Made by a program: the position numbers and the translations under genes. Below, piece after piece: positions 1-11,329 of a DNA stretch of 64,000 nucleotides. Under the pieces are notes generated by a model. That model worked only from the letters and a program-made list of their open reading frames with translations, was not told the origin of the DNA and did not search any database. The DNA comes from Orobanche coerulescens (lineage: Eukaryota > Streptophyta > Magnoliopsida > Lamiales > Orobanchaceae), in assembly GCA_033398695.1 (NCBI GenBank), contig CM065804.1, positions 51,429,501 through 51,493,500 on the forward strand, read 5' to 3'. Every line of letters starts with the position of its first letter. The first letter of the stretch is position 1.

Positions 1-344
1 GTGAAGTCATTCGCCAGTTTCTTAAAAGATGTGATAGATCGCGGTGGTAGTGAGACGTACCATCTATGGGCCAGCTCGCCCAATGTCAACGGGAAGATCC
101 GGCACTTGGTAGCATCAGATGCCCCACACCCAGTCATGTAAATTCGGAATTTACTCAGGTGTGTTTCGGGGTCCGATCTCCCCTCATACAGAGGTGTTTT
201 GGGAGGAGCGATCGTTGTTTGTATGGGGGCAAGCTCGATGTGGACCGCGAGTGGCTCGGTCGGCCCGGCGATCTTATTGCTGGTGCTTGCCCTAGTGTCC
301 AAGAGTGCTCTCATCTCATCGAGCTGGCGTTGTATGGCGGCCAT
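1..344 (-). pseudogene. Partial gag (Retrotrans_gag), N-terminal part
   Basis: Starting from the ATG at 344 the minus strand reads openly to the window edge, 114 codons. It begins MAAIQRQLDEMRALLD and continues into a Retrotrans_gag-like stretch: a YEGRSDPETHLSKF motif near residue 55, then FPLTLGELAHRWY and LPPRSITSFKKLANDF near the edge, all characteristic of the structural capsid region of plant Gypsy elements. An in-frame TAG lies four codons upstream of the chosen ATG, so this is the first usable start; the same frame is open again from 354 to 689, so an older, longer N-terminus is possible. The product would package element RNA in cytoplasmic particles. It is truncated by the window, so intactness is unknown. 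Confidence 0.8.
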
Positions 345-1004
345 CGCCGTGGCCTAGCTGCTCGCGGCTCGGCGCTCGGAGCGGGTGCCGAGGCGATTGA
401 GTACTGATCCCCTGGCGATCGGGGCGGGAGTCAGATGGCTGACCTGCGTTCGGCTGTGAGGTGGGTAGGCCGAACTTCTGGTGACGGATTCGGGTTCCGT
501 CTTTTCGAGGTTGGAAACAGTGCCCGGTCGCCCGGGATGGGTCGCGCTCAAGCGATCGAATATGGATCCGTCCGGTCGTGCGAGAGCCTTTCCCCTGGTC
601 GGGCTTTCGGCGATCGCTCGTTCGATGGCAGTTGAATTTCCGTTTTCCCATGCGGCGGATGATCGAGGAGTTATCGCAGCGACGCGCATGCTCTCGTCGC
701 TCCTCCGGGATGGCCATAGCCTCCTCGATCATTCTTTGGTTTGGGGCCCGATCGAGTGAGAGGTTGGGGCCATCTCTTGAATCGGGATCGAGAGTCTCGC
801 GTTCTGCGGCTTCCCCATCGTTGGTGAGGTTCGGACTGGGCGGGATATGGTGTCCGCGGTTCGGAGAGCGGCTTTCTTCGGCGTGCCGGCGGATGTCATG
901 ATTACGAAGGTTTTCTTTGAAGTGCGGTGAGTGTCACTTCAAGTATATGCCCCGAAACAGTGAGTGTTCTTGGGACGGTAGAAATAAAAGTTTGAGGGTT
1001 AGAT
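345..1004 (-). other. Gypsy leader (5' untranslated region)
   Basis: This is the region between the primer site and gag on the minus strand. It is GC-rich and scattered with CGATCG or GCGATCG words (near 209, 411, 553, 607, 749), the same word that dominates the LTR U3. Short overlapping ORFs here have no recognisable domain and are read as chance. Confidence 0.55.
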
Positions 1005-1023
1005 GCCCCTTCTTCTAGCGCCA
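1005..1023 (-). promoter_or_regulatory. Primer-binding region of Tat-like element
   Basis: On the minus strand TGGCGCTAGAAGAAGGGG starts two bases after the LTR terminus, the normal place for tRNA priming of minus-strand DNA synthesis. The matching tRNA was not identified. Confidence 0.55.
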
Positions 1024-1025
1024 AT

Positions 1026-2240
1026 TGTTGCTACCCAAAATATTATCCAGGAGATAGATATTCTTTGGAATGGATGGGATAGCAAACAAATGCAAGAGCA
1101 CTTCCGTGAGAAAGATAAATAACACAAGATTTGTCGGGGTTGTTAGTCCCGGGCTTGAATGCTCTCGCGAGATATTATTAATACCAATATTCGGGGATAC
1201 AAGTACTAATGTAAGAATACAATTACAATGAGTGTAAAGATTCTTGTTATCTTAGCTAGTGAGCGTGTAGATTGCCGGAAGAACCAGATTTGATGCTCTG
1301 TGAGTTCTTGTAACAAAGGAGATGAACAGTCGCGGCGGTGAGAGATCGACCGTCTCTCACGGCGAGTATTTAGCTGGATGCTTGGGCTCCGGGGCTTATG
1401 AATCCTTTGGAATCTGTCTAGTGGAGACTTGCTGCTTCTGCCGATCGTCTTCTAGACGAGAGATTTGGAGAGAGAAGTCCTGAGATGGATTCCGGTGAGA
1501 TAGCCGGGAGCTTGATGATATGTATGTTCTTCAGTATTTCCGTGAATGTATCGGAATGTGAGAGAATGTGTTCTGAGCGTAAGTCAGAATGAATTCGGAA
1601 CCGTTGGTGTAATGAATTTCGAACCGTAGGTTGAATGTGAGAGAATGTGAACCTTTTTCCAGTAGGAAGAGGTTCTCTATTTATAGGGCTTGGATCCGCC
1701 GGGCGATCGCCTTCTCTGCAATATAATAATCGGGCGATCGTCTTTTAGCACATGGTCCTGTCCCCTCAAAGTCTGCAGGAGTTCTTTGGCGATCAGTGTG
1801 CGGTCCAATGGGAGCTTACACGCGTCTGAGTTGCCGACACGGGTGGTCCTACCGACAACTTTCGCGCGCATCTTTGGTAGGTGAGGTAGGTGGCGGTGTG
1901 GTCAAAGGTCTTGTGCATCGGCTAAAGATCTTATGCCTACGAAGATCTTGTCAGCGCCTTTGGTGGATCTGCACGTGGGTGCTTTTCTGAGACCCAGTCC
2001 TTGATGACTTTTGACGGGCGATCGTCTCTGCTCGGGGCGTAGGTCGATTGCCCTTAGCCGGTCACTAGAGTAGATCGCCAGCTGCCAAAGGGTGATCGCC
2101 TTGGGAGTCGATCGCCAGGTACCTGATGGTGGTCTGATATCTTCGACTTGGCGAGCTAGCCATAGTTTGACTGGAGTTGACTTGGTCGCTCGGCCTTATA
2201 GTCGATCGCACTGTCGGGATGAATAAATCGTGACACAACA
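1026..2240 (-). repeat. LTR of Tat-like element (1215 bp)
   Basis: The ends form a TGTTG...CAACA inverted pair. On the minus strand U3 is 2240 to about 1690, a TATA box lies at 1686-1677, and R/U5 follows. U3 contains a cluster of GCGATCGC-type palindromes between about 1701 and 2213. Copia LTR sequence begins immediately at 2241. Confidence 0.8.
1677..1686 (-). promoter_or_regulatory. TATA box of Tat-like LTR
   Basis: The minus strand reads CTATAAATAG, a good plant TATA box, about 15 bp downstream of the nearest GCGATCGC palindrome in U3. Confidence 0.6.
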
Positions 2241-3475
2241 TGCCAAGAAAGGATTCTTTCTCATGTAAGTGAACAGGATAATGTCCTATGCGGTTAGTGG
2301 CAAATGAGATCAAAAGTCTTTGGCCAAAGTGATTGAACTAGTTGTATTTGATACCCGAGAGTTCTATGCTCTTGATTTGCACTAACATATGCATAGAGTC
2401 AAGTATAGACATGGTTTGACTTAACCATGACCCTAAAGCTTGATCGGCACATATGATTGATGGGTTTATACGTATACGGTGTTCATAACAGGGTTTGGAA
2501 TGATTCCCATCATTCGTTCTCAGTTGGGTTGTAGTGTGAGCCATAGACTGGCTAAGTGTTCCTCACTCTTTGGATCCTCACATTGCTGACTGAGACGAAT
2601 CTACAGAGTCGCGCATACAGGATTAATGATGGATTAAATTATGCCTATTCTCTCTTAATAAATATTAGACATTGGATGTCTAATTGAATTTAATTTATTG
2701 GATAAATTAAATCGGTCAAATGAATTAAATAATTACTGGGTAATTAATTTGATTCAAATATAATTATTTCTTGGAGAAATTAATTATATTGTATTTGATA
2801 TAATAAATTAATTGGATTAATTAATTTAAATACAAAGAGACATATCAAGATTTATCTATCGGACTAGATACACGGAGTCCAGAATAAATGGTTGGACCAT
2901 TTAACAGTCCACTTGGCCGTTATGTTCTTTCCACCCACTAAGTCTCCACCTTAATTGGTGTAAAACTAAGACTTTTATAAAGTCATCAGCATGTGAAGGG
3001 AGGGAGGGAATTTTGAGGAGTGGACTTTATGAATCAAGTAAGGTTGATATTATAAAGTGTACTCCACAAACTGGAGATAATAACTAACGTGAGAAGAGAA
3101 CAAAAAAGAGAGAAAATTCTTTCTACTTAGTTATTCACTTATGGGTTTTGAGAAAAAAGCAAGGCATACTCCATATCTTCTTATAGCCATGTTCTTGGAG
3201 AATAACAAGAAGGAGTTTATTCAACGCATTTATCTGACACGTGTTTCGTATAGACATTCGGCACTTTTGATGTTGGAATTTTCAAAAGCTTCATGGATTC
3301 GATTCGTGTTCATCGTCATCAACATAAAGAAGTCGGGTCTACGAGGGTATGATTTCGATTCTTTAATTTATTCGTTTATGTGATCCTTGATCGATCCTCT
3401 TTAGGAGTTCGGATGAGCACGTTTTGTGCGATTTATTTTCCGCTGCATATTCGATTTATGGCTCGAATTCCAGCA
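2241..3475 (+). repeat. Copia 5' LTR, 3' part (plus strand)
   Basis: This matches, in inverse orientation, the LTR at 26786-28237; shared stretches include the region around 2245-2340 and 3140-3475. It ends in CAGCA at 3475, directly followed by an initiator-Met primer site. The first part of the LTR (about 0.5 kb by comparison with the other copy) is not here; presumably it lies beyond the Tat-like insertion, left of the window. A short ORF at 3141-3383 lies inside the LTR and is not a gene. Confidence 0.8.
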
Positions 3476-3476
3476 G

Positions 3477-3488
3477 TGGTATCGGAGC
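3477..3488 (+). promoter_or_regulatory. Copia primer-binding site (tRNA-iMet)
   Basis: TGGTATCGGAGC, one base after the LTR end, matches the common plant retrotransposon primer site TGGTATCAGAGC apart from a single A-to-G change. Confidence 0.85.
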
Positions 3489-4536
3489 AAGGCCAATGCA
3501 ATCGTGTAGATGATATTTTTGCATTTTGAATGCTTGCTTGATGAGAATGTTATGATTTGGAATCATATTATAATCATAGATATTTAATTATTTGTTGTAG
3601 TAATATTTTTCTTGATTTTCTATTATGATATAAATCAAGTTTTTCTTGGAAAAATGATTTATATTAATAATATGAAAATCAAAAATCATAAGATTTTATA
3701 AATCTACCCGAAAACGGGCCGAAGGCGTTCGTTGGATGAAACGGCACTCGGCTGCCTGAAGACCTCACACGTAGACGGTCAGACGGTTAGCCACCTGCAG
3801 TCCGGCCAGATGTCCAGACCTCACCTGATATATCACCTAATGTCTGGGCAATACCGAGCATGGCCGACCATCAGAAGTCACCTGATGTCTCACCTGATGC
3901 CGAGCAGTGCCGAGCATGGCCGAGCATCAGAAGTCACCTGATGTCTCACCTGATGCCGAGTAGTGCCGAGCATGGCCGAGCATCAGAAGTCACCTAATGT
4001 CTCACCTTATGCCGAGCAGTGCCGAGCATGGCCGAGAACCAGACGTCACCTGATGTCTCACCTGATGCCGAGCAGTGCCGAGCATGGCCGAGCACCAAAC
4101 CTCAGCTTATATGCAGCACGTGCGGCAGGCCCACAGTCTTGCCTCGCGGCTTCAGTGTCGAACACGGGTCTCGTTTTTCAGTATATTTTCGAAAATAGAT
4201 TTTCCTAATATTAAATTATATTTAATTTGATAAAATCAATAAATTTGGATTTTTTGATGATGGGAAAATTTAAAGAAAATATTTTAAGGGCTTACTACGG
4301 ACGAAATTAAATTGTCGATTATTGTTGATTAATTAGATTAATTCAAACTATTACTTGTTGTGAGTTTGACATATTTATGTGATGGGAATGTAGTTCATGG
4401 ACTTAGTTTTTGAATCATTATTCGATGGGGTTGTAAGGCCGGTTTTGAGCCTATTTATTTATTTACTAGAATATTTGTATAGGATGCAAATTATTCAAAT
4501 GTAATAGATAGTATTTCCAAGACGGTGGCCCAAGAC
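3489..4536 (+). other. Copia leader, first part
   Basis: AT-rich untranslated leader downstream of the primer site. It contains a GC-rich tandem-repeat island (about 3826-4107) and is interrupted at 4537 by Gypsy A; the flanking AAGAC (4532-4536) is repeated at 13260-13264. No gag coding sequence of this Copia copy is visible. Confidence 0.6.
3826..4107 (+). repeat. 56-bp tandem repeat with hairpin potential
   Basis: About five imperfect copies of a roughly 56-bp unit built from CACCTGATG, CCGAGCAGTGCCGAGCATGG and CCGAGCATCAG. Within a unit CTGATGC pairs with GCATCAG, so each copy can fold as a stem-loop. Two small ORFs (3732-3941, 3963-4208) stay open through it because the unit lacks stops in those frames; I do not regard them as genes. 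Confidence 0.8.
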
Positions 4537-6495
4537 TGTAACACCCCCGTGATATACGGTGACATTATAGCGCCGTAGATTCTCTTTTGGAGAACCTACC
4601 AGGCTAATATACATAAAACTCATTAAAATTAACAAACCGCAACATTCACTTAGTTAAAAGGACAACCTGTCTCCAATATGACATAAATTACAAAACCAAA
4701 ATAATGCATCGTCCCGTAGGATCACGACTGATACAACAACCCACATCTGATTAAAACAGCACCATCAGTCAATGAAAAGCAACACAATGACAACACATGA
4801 TGGTACCCACGCGAGTACAAAACCAAGACATGACTACGACTTTGACAAAATGACCACCAACTCAAAATAGTACACGATATCAATGCTTCCCACCCAGATC
4901 GTATCCACCCTGTGCTGGCTCCCTCACTGGACCTGAACCTGAATACACAACAAGTATATCCACCCCGAAGGGGTCAGCAAAATGGCGGTGCAAGTACAAC
5001 GATTATATAAAATGTACAACCAATGAATATTCAATAGAAATCACAATGCCATCACAAATATTCCGGAATACAATGCCATAATCATCATCACAAGATAACC
5101 TCCCGAGTTGTACTGTCCATGTATTCATACGGGATACACACCCCAGAGAGTCCTCGTCAGGCCCTCCCCGATGTACAACCCAACCAAGTGATCTGTAGAA
5201 CTCAAAGTCTAACAAGATCCTAGGGGACCCTCGCTGGTTTTACTCGGCTCACACAAGCTCAATAAATACATGGCACAAATCGTGTATTTTCTCAAAATCA
5301 CAATTTTCACATATTCACAGGAAGTACAATAAACACAATCAAAGTACTTGTCTTGGTTGGAAACGATACAAGAATAATGAACGGAAAGATGTACGGTCCA
5401 AACCCCTTCAACGATTCGATCCTAGTTCAATAAAATACCGAATCAAATACCATACTATGAAAACAGAAGGATTCACCCTAAGATTTTCCCTTAGGGACCT
5501 TTATTCAAACACTACGAAGACAACATATCTCGAATCCAAACTACGGAGGAAAATTTGGGATTTAATCCATGAACTTTGGAGAAAAACAAAGGATTATGGT
5601 TACAACATCATAATCTAACACAAATCTGAGGTAAAATAGATTAGAATCGAAGATCTTAGCAAAAACCCCAAAATATGGGGAACTAGGGTTCAAGGAGATT
5701 TTACCTTGATTTGAAAGGTGAAAGTTGATGAAATGTTGATAGCTTGATGTTAGGGACTCAGAAATGTTGTTGGAAGATGAAATCCAACCAAAATTCTGCA
5801 CTCTGAAGGTTCAAGGATGCACAGCCGCTGGAGAAGGAGGAAGGGAAGAAAAATGGCAATCTAAGGTCTCTCCAGCATATATATATACTGTAGGAAACTA
5901 GTGCACGCTACAGCTAAACATTAGCATGCACTAACGGCCTTGACAGGCAGAACAGAACCCACCGTCTGACCTCAGTAGCGCGCGCTACCCAAAAATATTA
6001 GCTCACATTATCTAACGAGCTAAGCGCGCGCTAACACCGAAACATAGCGTGCTTTACCTGCTTATACCCGCAGTCCAGAAACAATCTGCCCTCACTGACC
6101 TGCCGACCTAGCGCGCGTCATCAACCTCTAGCGTATGCTAACACACCTGTAATAGTGTACGCTAGTCCTCCATTAGCGTGTGTTAATGCCTCAGTCCAGA
6201 GTCCAAAAAGCTCACTGCCCAGCAGGCCTAATGCGCGCTAATGCACAAGAGTAGCGTGCGCTACTCGCATCTGGTTAGCGTGCTCTATCAGTGCAGTCTA
6301 GCGCGAGCTAACTGCTACTATCCAGCATAAAATTCACAAAATCTGACCAGAACGAAATTAACCCAAAATCACAAAACCCAACAATTACCAATTATGAACA
6401 CTCCAATTGCCAATTATCATGTCCCTCAAATTCAAATAACCACAATAAAACAAGATAAATCCAAAATAACATACATGAAATACACGGTTATTACA
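4537..6495 (-). repeat. Gypsy A 3' LTR (1959 bp)
   Basis: Plus-strand ends are TGTAACACCCCC and GGTTATTACA. It is highly similar to 11330-13259. On the minus strand U3 starts at 6495, carries a palindrome array (about 6310 to 5897), then a TATA-like TATATATATA near 5877-5888. ORFs inside (for example 5562-5801) are duplicated in both LTRs and are not genes. Confidence 0.92.
5897..6310 (-). repeat. TAGCGCGCGCTA-type palindrome array in U3
   Basis: More than ten short palindromes of the form TAGCGYRCGCTA (for example TAGCGCGCGCTA, AGCGTGCGCT, AGCGCGCGCTAA) spaced roughly 20-40 bp apart in AT-rich DNA, directly upstream of the TATA-like box. The same array is present in the other LTR at about 12675-13090. 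Confidence 0.85.
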
Positions 6496-6511
6496 CCCTT
6501 ACCCCCTAAAA
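6496..6511 (-). promoter_or_regulatory. Polypurine tract of Gypsy A
   Basis: The minus strand reads TTTTAGGGGGTAAGGG immediately before the 3' LTR start, the expected primer for plus-strand DNA synthesis. Confidence 0.8.
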
Positions 6512-6531
6512 GGAAGTTTCGGCCCGAAACT

Positions 6532-9500
6532 TTAAAATTCAAAAAGTTCAGGGTAACGGGAACGCATATTTTCTTCAGTGTCCCACGTGGCTTCCTCAAC
6601 TCCATGTTTAGACCATTGGAACTTAACCAACGGGATCACTTTCCGTCGCAACTGCTTCACTCGGCGCTCCAATATGGATACCAGTTGTTCTTCATATGTG
6701 ACATCATCATTAACTTCAATCTCTTGATAGTCAATAACATGACTGGGATCAGGAACATACTTACGTAGTTGCGAAACATGGAACACATTATGAACATGAC
6801 TAGGCATCGGAGGCAATGCTAGTCGATAAGCTACATCACCAACCTTGTCCAGGATCTCGAAGGGGCCAATATAATGAGGACTAAGCTTCCCCTTCTTACC
6901 AAACTGAAGAACTCCACGAGTCGGCGATACTTTCAACAACACATGATCTCCTGCCTGAAACTCCAATAGTAGACGACGAATGTCAGCATATGACTTTTGT
7001 CGACTCTGGGCGGTCAACAATCTTTGTCGAATAACTGTGACTTTCTCCCATGTTTGAATCATCAAGTCCATTTCTACTCCAGGTAACTCGTGCGGTTCGT
7101 GCCAGCAAATTGGCGATCTACACCATCTTCCATATAATGCTTCAAACGGAGTCATTCCAATCGAACTATGCCAACTATTATTATATGCAAATTCGATCAA
7201 TGGTAAATGAATCTCCCAATCTTCTTTCCAATCCAACGCACAAGCCCTCAACATGTCTTCTAACATTTGGATCGTTCTCTCCGATTGTCCATTCGTCTGA
7301 GGATGATAACCAGTGCTGAAATTCAGTTTGGTACCGAGTGCTCAATGTACTGCTTTCCAGAAATGTGACATAAAACGCCCAACGCGATCAGACACAATAC
7401 TCTTTGGGGTACCATGGAGTCTCACAATCTCAGCAATAAATGACTGAGCCAACCTCTCCGGTCCCCAAGTATCTCTGATGCCCAAAAAATGTGCAGATTT
7501 GGTTAACCGATCAACAATTACCTAAATCATATTCACTCCAGTTCGCGTCCTTGGCATTCCCACAATAAAATCCATCGCAATGTCTTCCCACTTCCATTCC
7601 GGAATTGGTAACGGTTGCAACTTACCGTCAGGTATTTGATGCTCCACTTTAACCTGCTGACAAGTCAAGCATTTCGACACAAACTCCGTTACATCTTTCT
7701 TCATTTTCGGCCACCAAAAATTTTTCTTCAAGTCCTTGTACATTTTACTCATACCCGGATGAATCAAGTATGGAGTAGAATGTGCTTCATTCAAAATCAC
7801 TTGCTTGAGATCATACTGCTTAGGTACACAAGCTCTACCTCGAAATCAAAGAACTCCGTCTTCATCGATTAAGAATCCAGGAGCTTTTCCTTTAACAACG
7901 TCTTCCCAAAGCTGCATAAATGAGAGATCATCTCACTGTTTGGACTTAATATCTTCCATCACGGAGGACGTAATCTCAAGGAAACGTAACTATCCCTGAG
8001 TTCTATGTGGCCAAACTTCAATTTCCAAATCAATCAACTCAAGTCTGAGCTTCGGTTGAATGGTAAGTAATTCCAATTTCTGCAACACAACTGGCTTGCG
8101 GCTTAATGCATCGGCAACGACGTTCGCTTTACCCGGATGGTAAAGAATCTCAAGATCATAATCTTTAAGCAATTCCAACCATCGCCGCTGGTGCATATTA
8201 AGCTCCTTCTGTGTGAATATATACTTCAAGCTCTTATGATCCGTATACACTCGGCAAGAAGAACCATGCAAATAATGCCTCCAAATTTTTAATGCAAACA
8301 CCACAGTGGCTAACTCCAGGTCATGGGTGGGATAATTCATCTCGTATGGCTTTAATTGTCGAGACGCATAAGCCACTACTCTCTCGTTTTGCATCAACAC
8401 ACATCCCAATCCTTGTTTAGAAGCATCACTATAAATAACGAAACCTTCCTTTCCTTGCTGTAAGGCTAGGATCAGTGACGCAGTCAACTGCTTTTTCAAC
8501 TCGTCAAAACTCTTCTGACACTCATCGCTCCACTCAAACTTCTGTGTCTTCTGCAAAATCCAAGTGAGTGGTCGAGCAATTTTTGAGAATTCATCGACAA
8601 ATCGACGATAATAACCAGCTAATCCCAGGAAACTCCGAACTTCCTTAACATTCCTCGGGGGTTCCCAAGCTAAAACCGCTTCAACCTTCTGAAGATCTAC
8701 CCGAATACCATCGGCTGATATAATGTGCCCAAGAAATGCAACTTCTCTAAGCCAGAACATGCACTTAGAAAATTTAGCATAAAGCTTATCAGCCCCCAAA
8801 ACACCCAACGCAATTCTCAAGTGTTCGGCATGATCCGTCTCGCACTTGGAATAGATTAATATATCATCAATAAACACCACCACAAATTTACCGAGCTACT
8901 CGATAAATGTTTTGTTCATGAGCTGCATAAATGCCGCCGGAGCATTTGTTAAACCGAATGGCATAACTACGAATTCGTAATGTCCATACCTCGTTCGAAA
9001 TGCCGTTCTAAGAATATCCGAATCTCGAATTTGCAGCTGGTAATAACCTGACCTCAAGTCAATCTTGGAGAAAACCGTAGCCCCTTGTAATTGATCAAAT
9101 AGATCATCAATTCTTGGCAACGGATACTTGTTTTTGATAGTGAGTTTATTCAACTCACGATAGTCGATACATAGTCGTATGGATCCATCTTTCTTCCGTA
9201 CGAACAATACCGGTGCACCCCATGACGACACACTAGGCCGAATATAACCTTTGTCCAGCAGTTCACCCAATTATTTCTTCAATTCTAACATTTCCGATGG
9301 GGCCATTCTGTATGGTGCCTTGGATATTGGCACTGCATTAGGTTCTAGTTCGATAACGAACTCCACTTCACGATTTGGCGGCAATCCCGGCAAATCATCC
9401 GGAAATACATCTGGAAATTCATTCACAACTAGAATAGAAGATAACTGAACTCCGTCAGCTTCTGTCTTCATTTCGTAACACCAATAACCGGTACAACCTT

Positions 9501-9964
9501 GGTTCGACAATTTCACAGCCTTCATGGCTCGAATAATCTTCCCAGTAGAACCGGGTTTCCGTCCTTCAAAAACATATTCCGCACCATCCTGATCAATGAT
9601 CAAAATTATCTTTTGATGATAATCCATTACTGCTCCATGGTGATTTAACCAATTATCACCCAAAATTAGATCTTCTCCCTTCATATCTATAACAATCAAG
9701 TAGATGGCCAATCTCTACCACTGATGGTTACAGGACAATTGACAATCTCTCAATCCCCAACTATCCTTTCCCCACTCGGTAGTCCAACGATAAAAGGTTC
9801 ACATGCAGAGAGACCATAAGGCCCAGACGATTCACACAAGACAATGATATAAAGGAATGAGTAGATCCAGAATCAAATAATACATCTATCGGGTGCGTAC
9901 GAATATAAACAATACCTGACATAGTCGCAGCTCCTACGACATCAGTCCGCCTCATGTCATACAA
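6532..9964 (-). pseudogene. Gypsy A pol: protease, RT, RNase H, integrase, chromodomain
   Basis: Polyprotein that would process and reverse-transcribe the element and insert it. In order: aspartic protease LFDSGSTHSFIS (segment 9761-9964); pre-RT and RT (9271-9711, then 8896-9270 with [11 protein letters not shown]); the RT catalytic FIDDILIYS (about 8874) and RNase H with [10 protein letters not shown] and YTDHKSLKY (7990-8883); integrase zinc-binding region with LTCQQV (7522-7800); integrase C-terminus and chromodomain (6532-7266, ending near [15 protein letters not shown]). From 9711 down everything is in one frame, interrupted by stops at about 9271, 8893, 7987, 7519 and near 7340. Two of these replace expected Trp or Arg codons in a way compatible with transitions. 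The protease is one frameshift away from the rest. Inactive. Confidence 0.92.
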
Positions 9965-11095
9965 TCAGGGTGGAGCTGATCCAATGCTAGGTGCATCTTT
10001 ATGCTCGATCTTGCCTCTGCCGCGTCCGACACTCGAAGTGGGCTGACTCGAGATGGTGCCAGCTAAAATGGGGGAAGGCTTGGCAAGGATTCTACTCGCT
10101 CCCTCACAATAGGATGCCCGATGTCCATGCTTTCCACACGTGAAACAAGTAACAGGGCGCGATGAATAATAGGAATTGATATGCCCCAGAATTCCACAGC
10201 TAAAATAGACTTTCGGCTCTCCTCCACTGGGCTGCGGGGAACCAACAGAAGATTGCACAGAAGGTTGACGCTTACTCGATCTGCTGCCTCGAAAACTACT
10301 AGAAAAATTCGGTTTCTTCGAACTCGAAACCGTAGGAGCCGGAACTGACACCATCTCATAAGCAAGCACTCTGTCCTGATATTCCCTCAAAGTAGTACAC
10401 CCAAGGCCCGCCATATACTTTCCGACCTCCGGTTTCATCCTTGCATCGAAATGAAGTATCTTGTCTATCTCATCCTTAACCCGATCTTAGACATACACTA
10501 AATGCTTGTTGTATGTCTTGATTGCCTCGGAAATAGGGACATCCTCGGACTGAGCTCTGAAAAATTTACTGACTCTTGCTAACTATACTGGCGCTGGACA
10601 ATACTGAGCTTCCATTAGTTCTTTAAATTCTTCCCAAGTGACGTCACGGTCTCTGGGCTTAACAGCTCTCCACCAATCCGACGCGTCATTAACCGTCAGA
10701 TATTGAGCAATTGGGACACTTTTGGCTTCAGGGCAGCCAATACCGTCAAATATCTTTTCCAGCTCAACTAAACAATGATCCTAGTTGTTCTCATCACCAG
10801 AACCATCGAATCTGGGAGGGTTCATCTTCTTAACTTCTTAAAGCCATCGATCCTCGACCGTCCTACCAGTATTAATATTCTGCACCACTTGTGCCAGTTG
10901 ATGCGCTTGCGTTACGACTTGTTGAAGAACGTTAGGCACTTCGGCCTCTGAACCTCCATCTGAACCTCCCGAAGGGATCGGGTCTGATCTAGTCACAGAA
11001 CGAGATGCTGATTCTGAAACGGACCTCTTGGACTCAGATACTACTACTCTGCCACGGCCTCGGCCGCGTTGACGGATAGCTCTACCTCTCGGCAT
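9965..11095 (-). pseudogene. Gypsy A gag with CCHC zinc knuckle
   Basis: Nucleocapsid/capsid precursor. The start is taken at 11095 (MPRGRAIRQRGRGRGR, an Arg/Gly-rich basic N-terminus), which follows the 5' LTR and primer site by about 230 bp. The Retrotrans_gag core occupies the middle; a good knuckle CFTCGKHGHRASYC lies near 10150, while the preceding knuckle is degenerate (its first Cys is lost). The whole region is one frame with stops at about 10838, around 10780 (a TAG where the family has Trp), around 10590 and around 10490, plus a TGA at 9965-9967 before the protease. No frameshift was found inside gag. Confidence 0.88.
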
Positions 11096-11312
11096 ACTAA
11101 GGAATAAGAATGGTTCATCAAGGAAACGATTACAATAATAGATTGCACAATGACAAAGATAATTGCTTCCGAAGGAAAGAAGCAACAAACATTCGCAGAG
11201 TCTTCCAGCACAGGCAACATGTGGTGGTAGCATGCCAATGATATCGTAGACAACGACTGACTCAATTTAACAGACCCCAAAACACCGACAGCATAGGTAT
11301 CCATAAACCTAA

Positions 11313-11324
11313 GCTTTGATATCA
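11313..11324 (-). promoter_or_regulatory. Primer-binding site of Gypsy A
   Basis: The minus strand reads TGATATCAAAGC, a two-mismatch version of the iMet site TGGTATCAGAGC, a few bases inside the 5' LTR. Confidence 0.7.
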
Positions 11325-11329
11325 TATTC

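Larger units (their letters stand above)
1..2240 (-). mobile_element. Tat-like Ty3/Gypsy retrotransposon, 5' portion
   Basis: Read on the minus strand, the order is LTR (2240 to 1026), primer-binding region, long leader, then the start of gag running off the left edge. The LTR termini are inverted (TGTTG at 1026, CAACA ending 2240). The gag fragment has the classic plant Retrotrans_gag signature. The element abuts Copia LTR sequence at 2241, so it appears to have inserted into that LTR; the second insertion boundary lies outside the window, so the TSD cannot be confirmed. Tat lineage is inferred from the long leader, the TGGCGCT primer region and the gag style, not from pol, which is not visible. 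Confidence 0.8.

Noticed and set aside
316..901. Several overlapping ORFs of 66-138 codons on both strands
   Set aside because: No recognisable domain; they lie in the GC-rich leader where stops are rare. Only the minus-strand gag from 344 has family features.
1701..2213. GCGATCGC octamers suggesting cyanobacterial (HIP1-type) or other bacterial DNA
   Set aside because: They sit inside a plant Gypsy LTR with TATA box and linked gag; resemblance to the cyanobacterial octamer is coincidental.
3732..4208. Two ORFs with repeated Ala/Glu/His-rich peptides
   Set aside because: They arise from the 56-bp tandem repeat, are in different frames and have no domain or conserved start.
5562..5801. ORF present twice (also at 12342-12548)
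   Set aside because: The duplication is explained by the two LTRs of Gypsy A; no domain.
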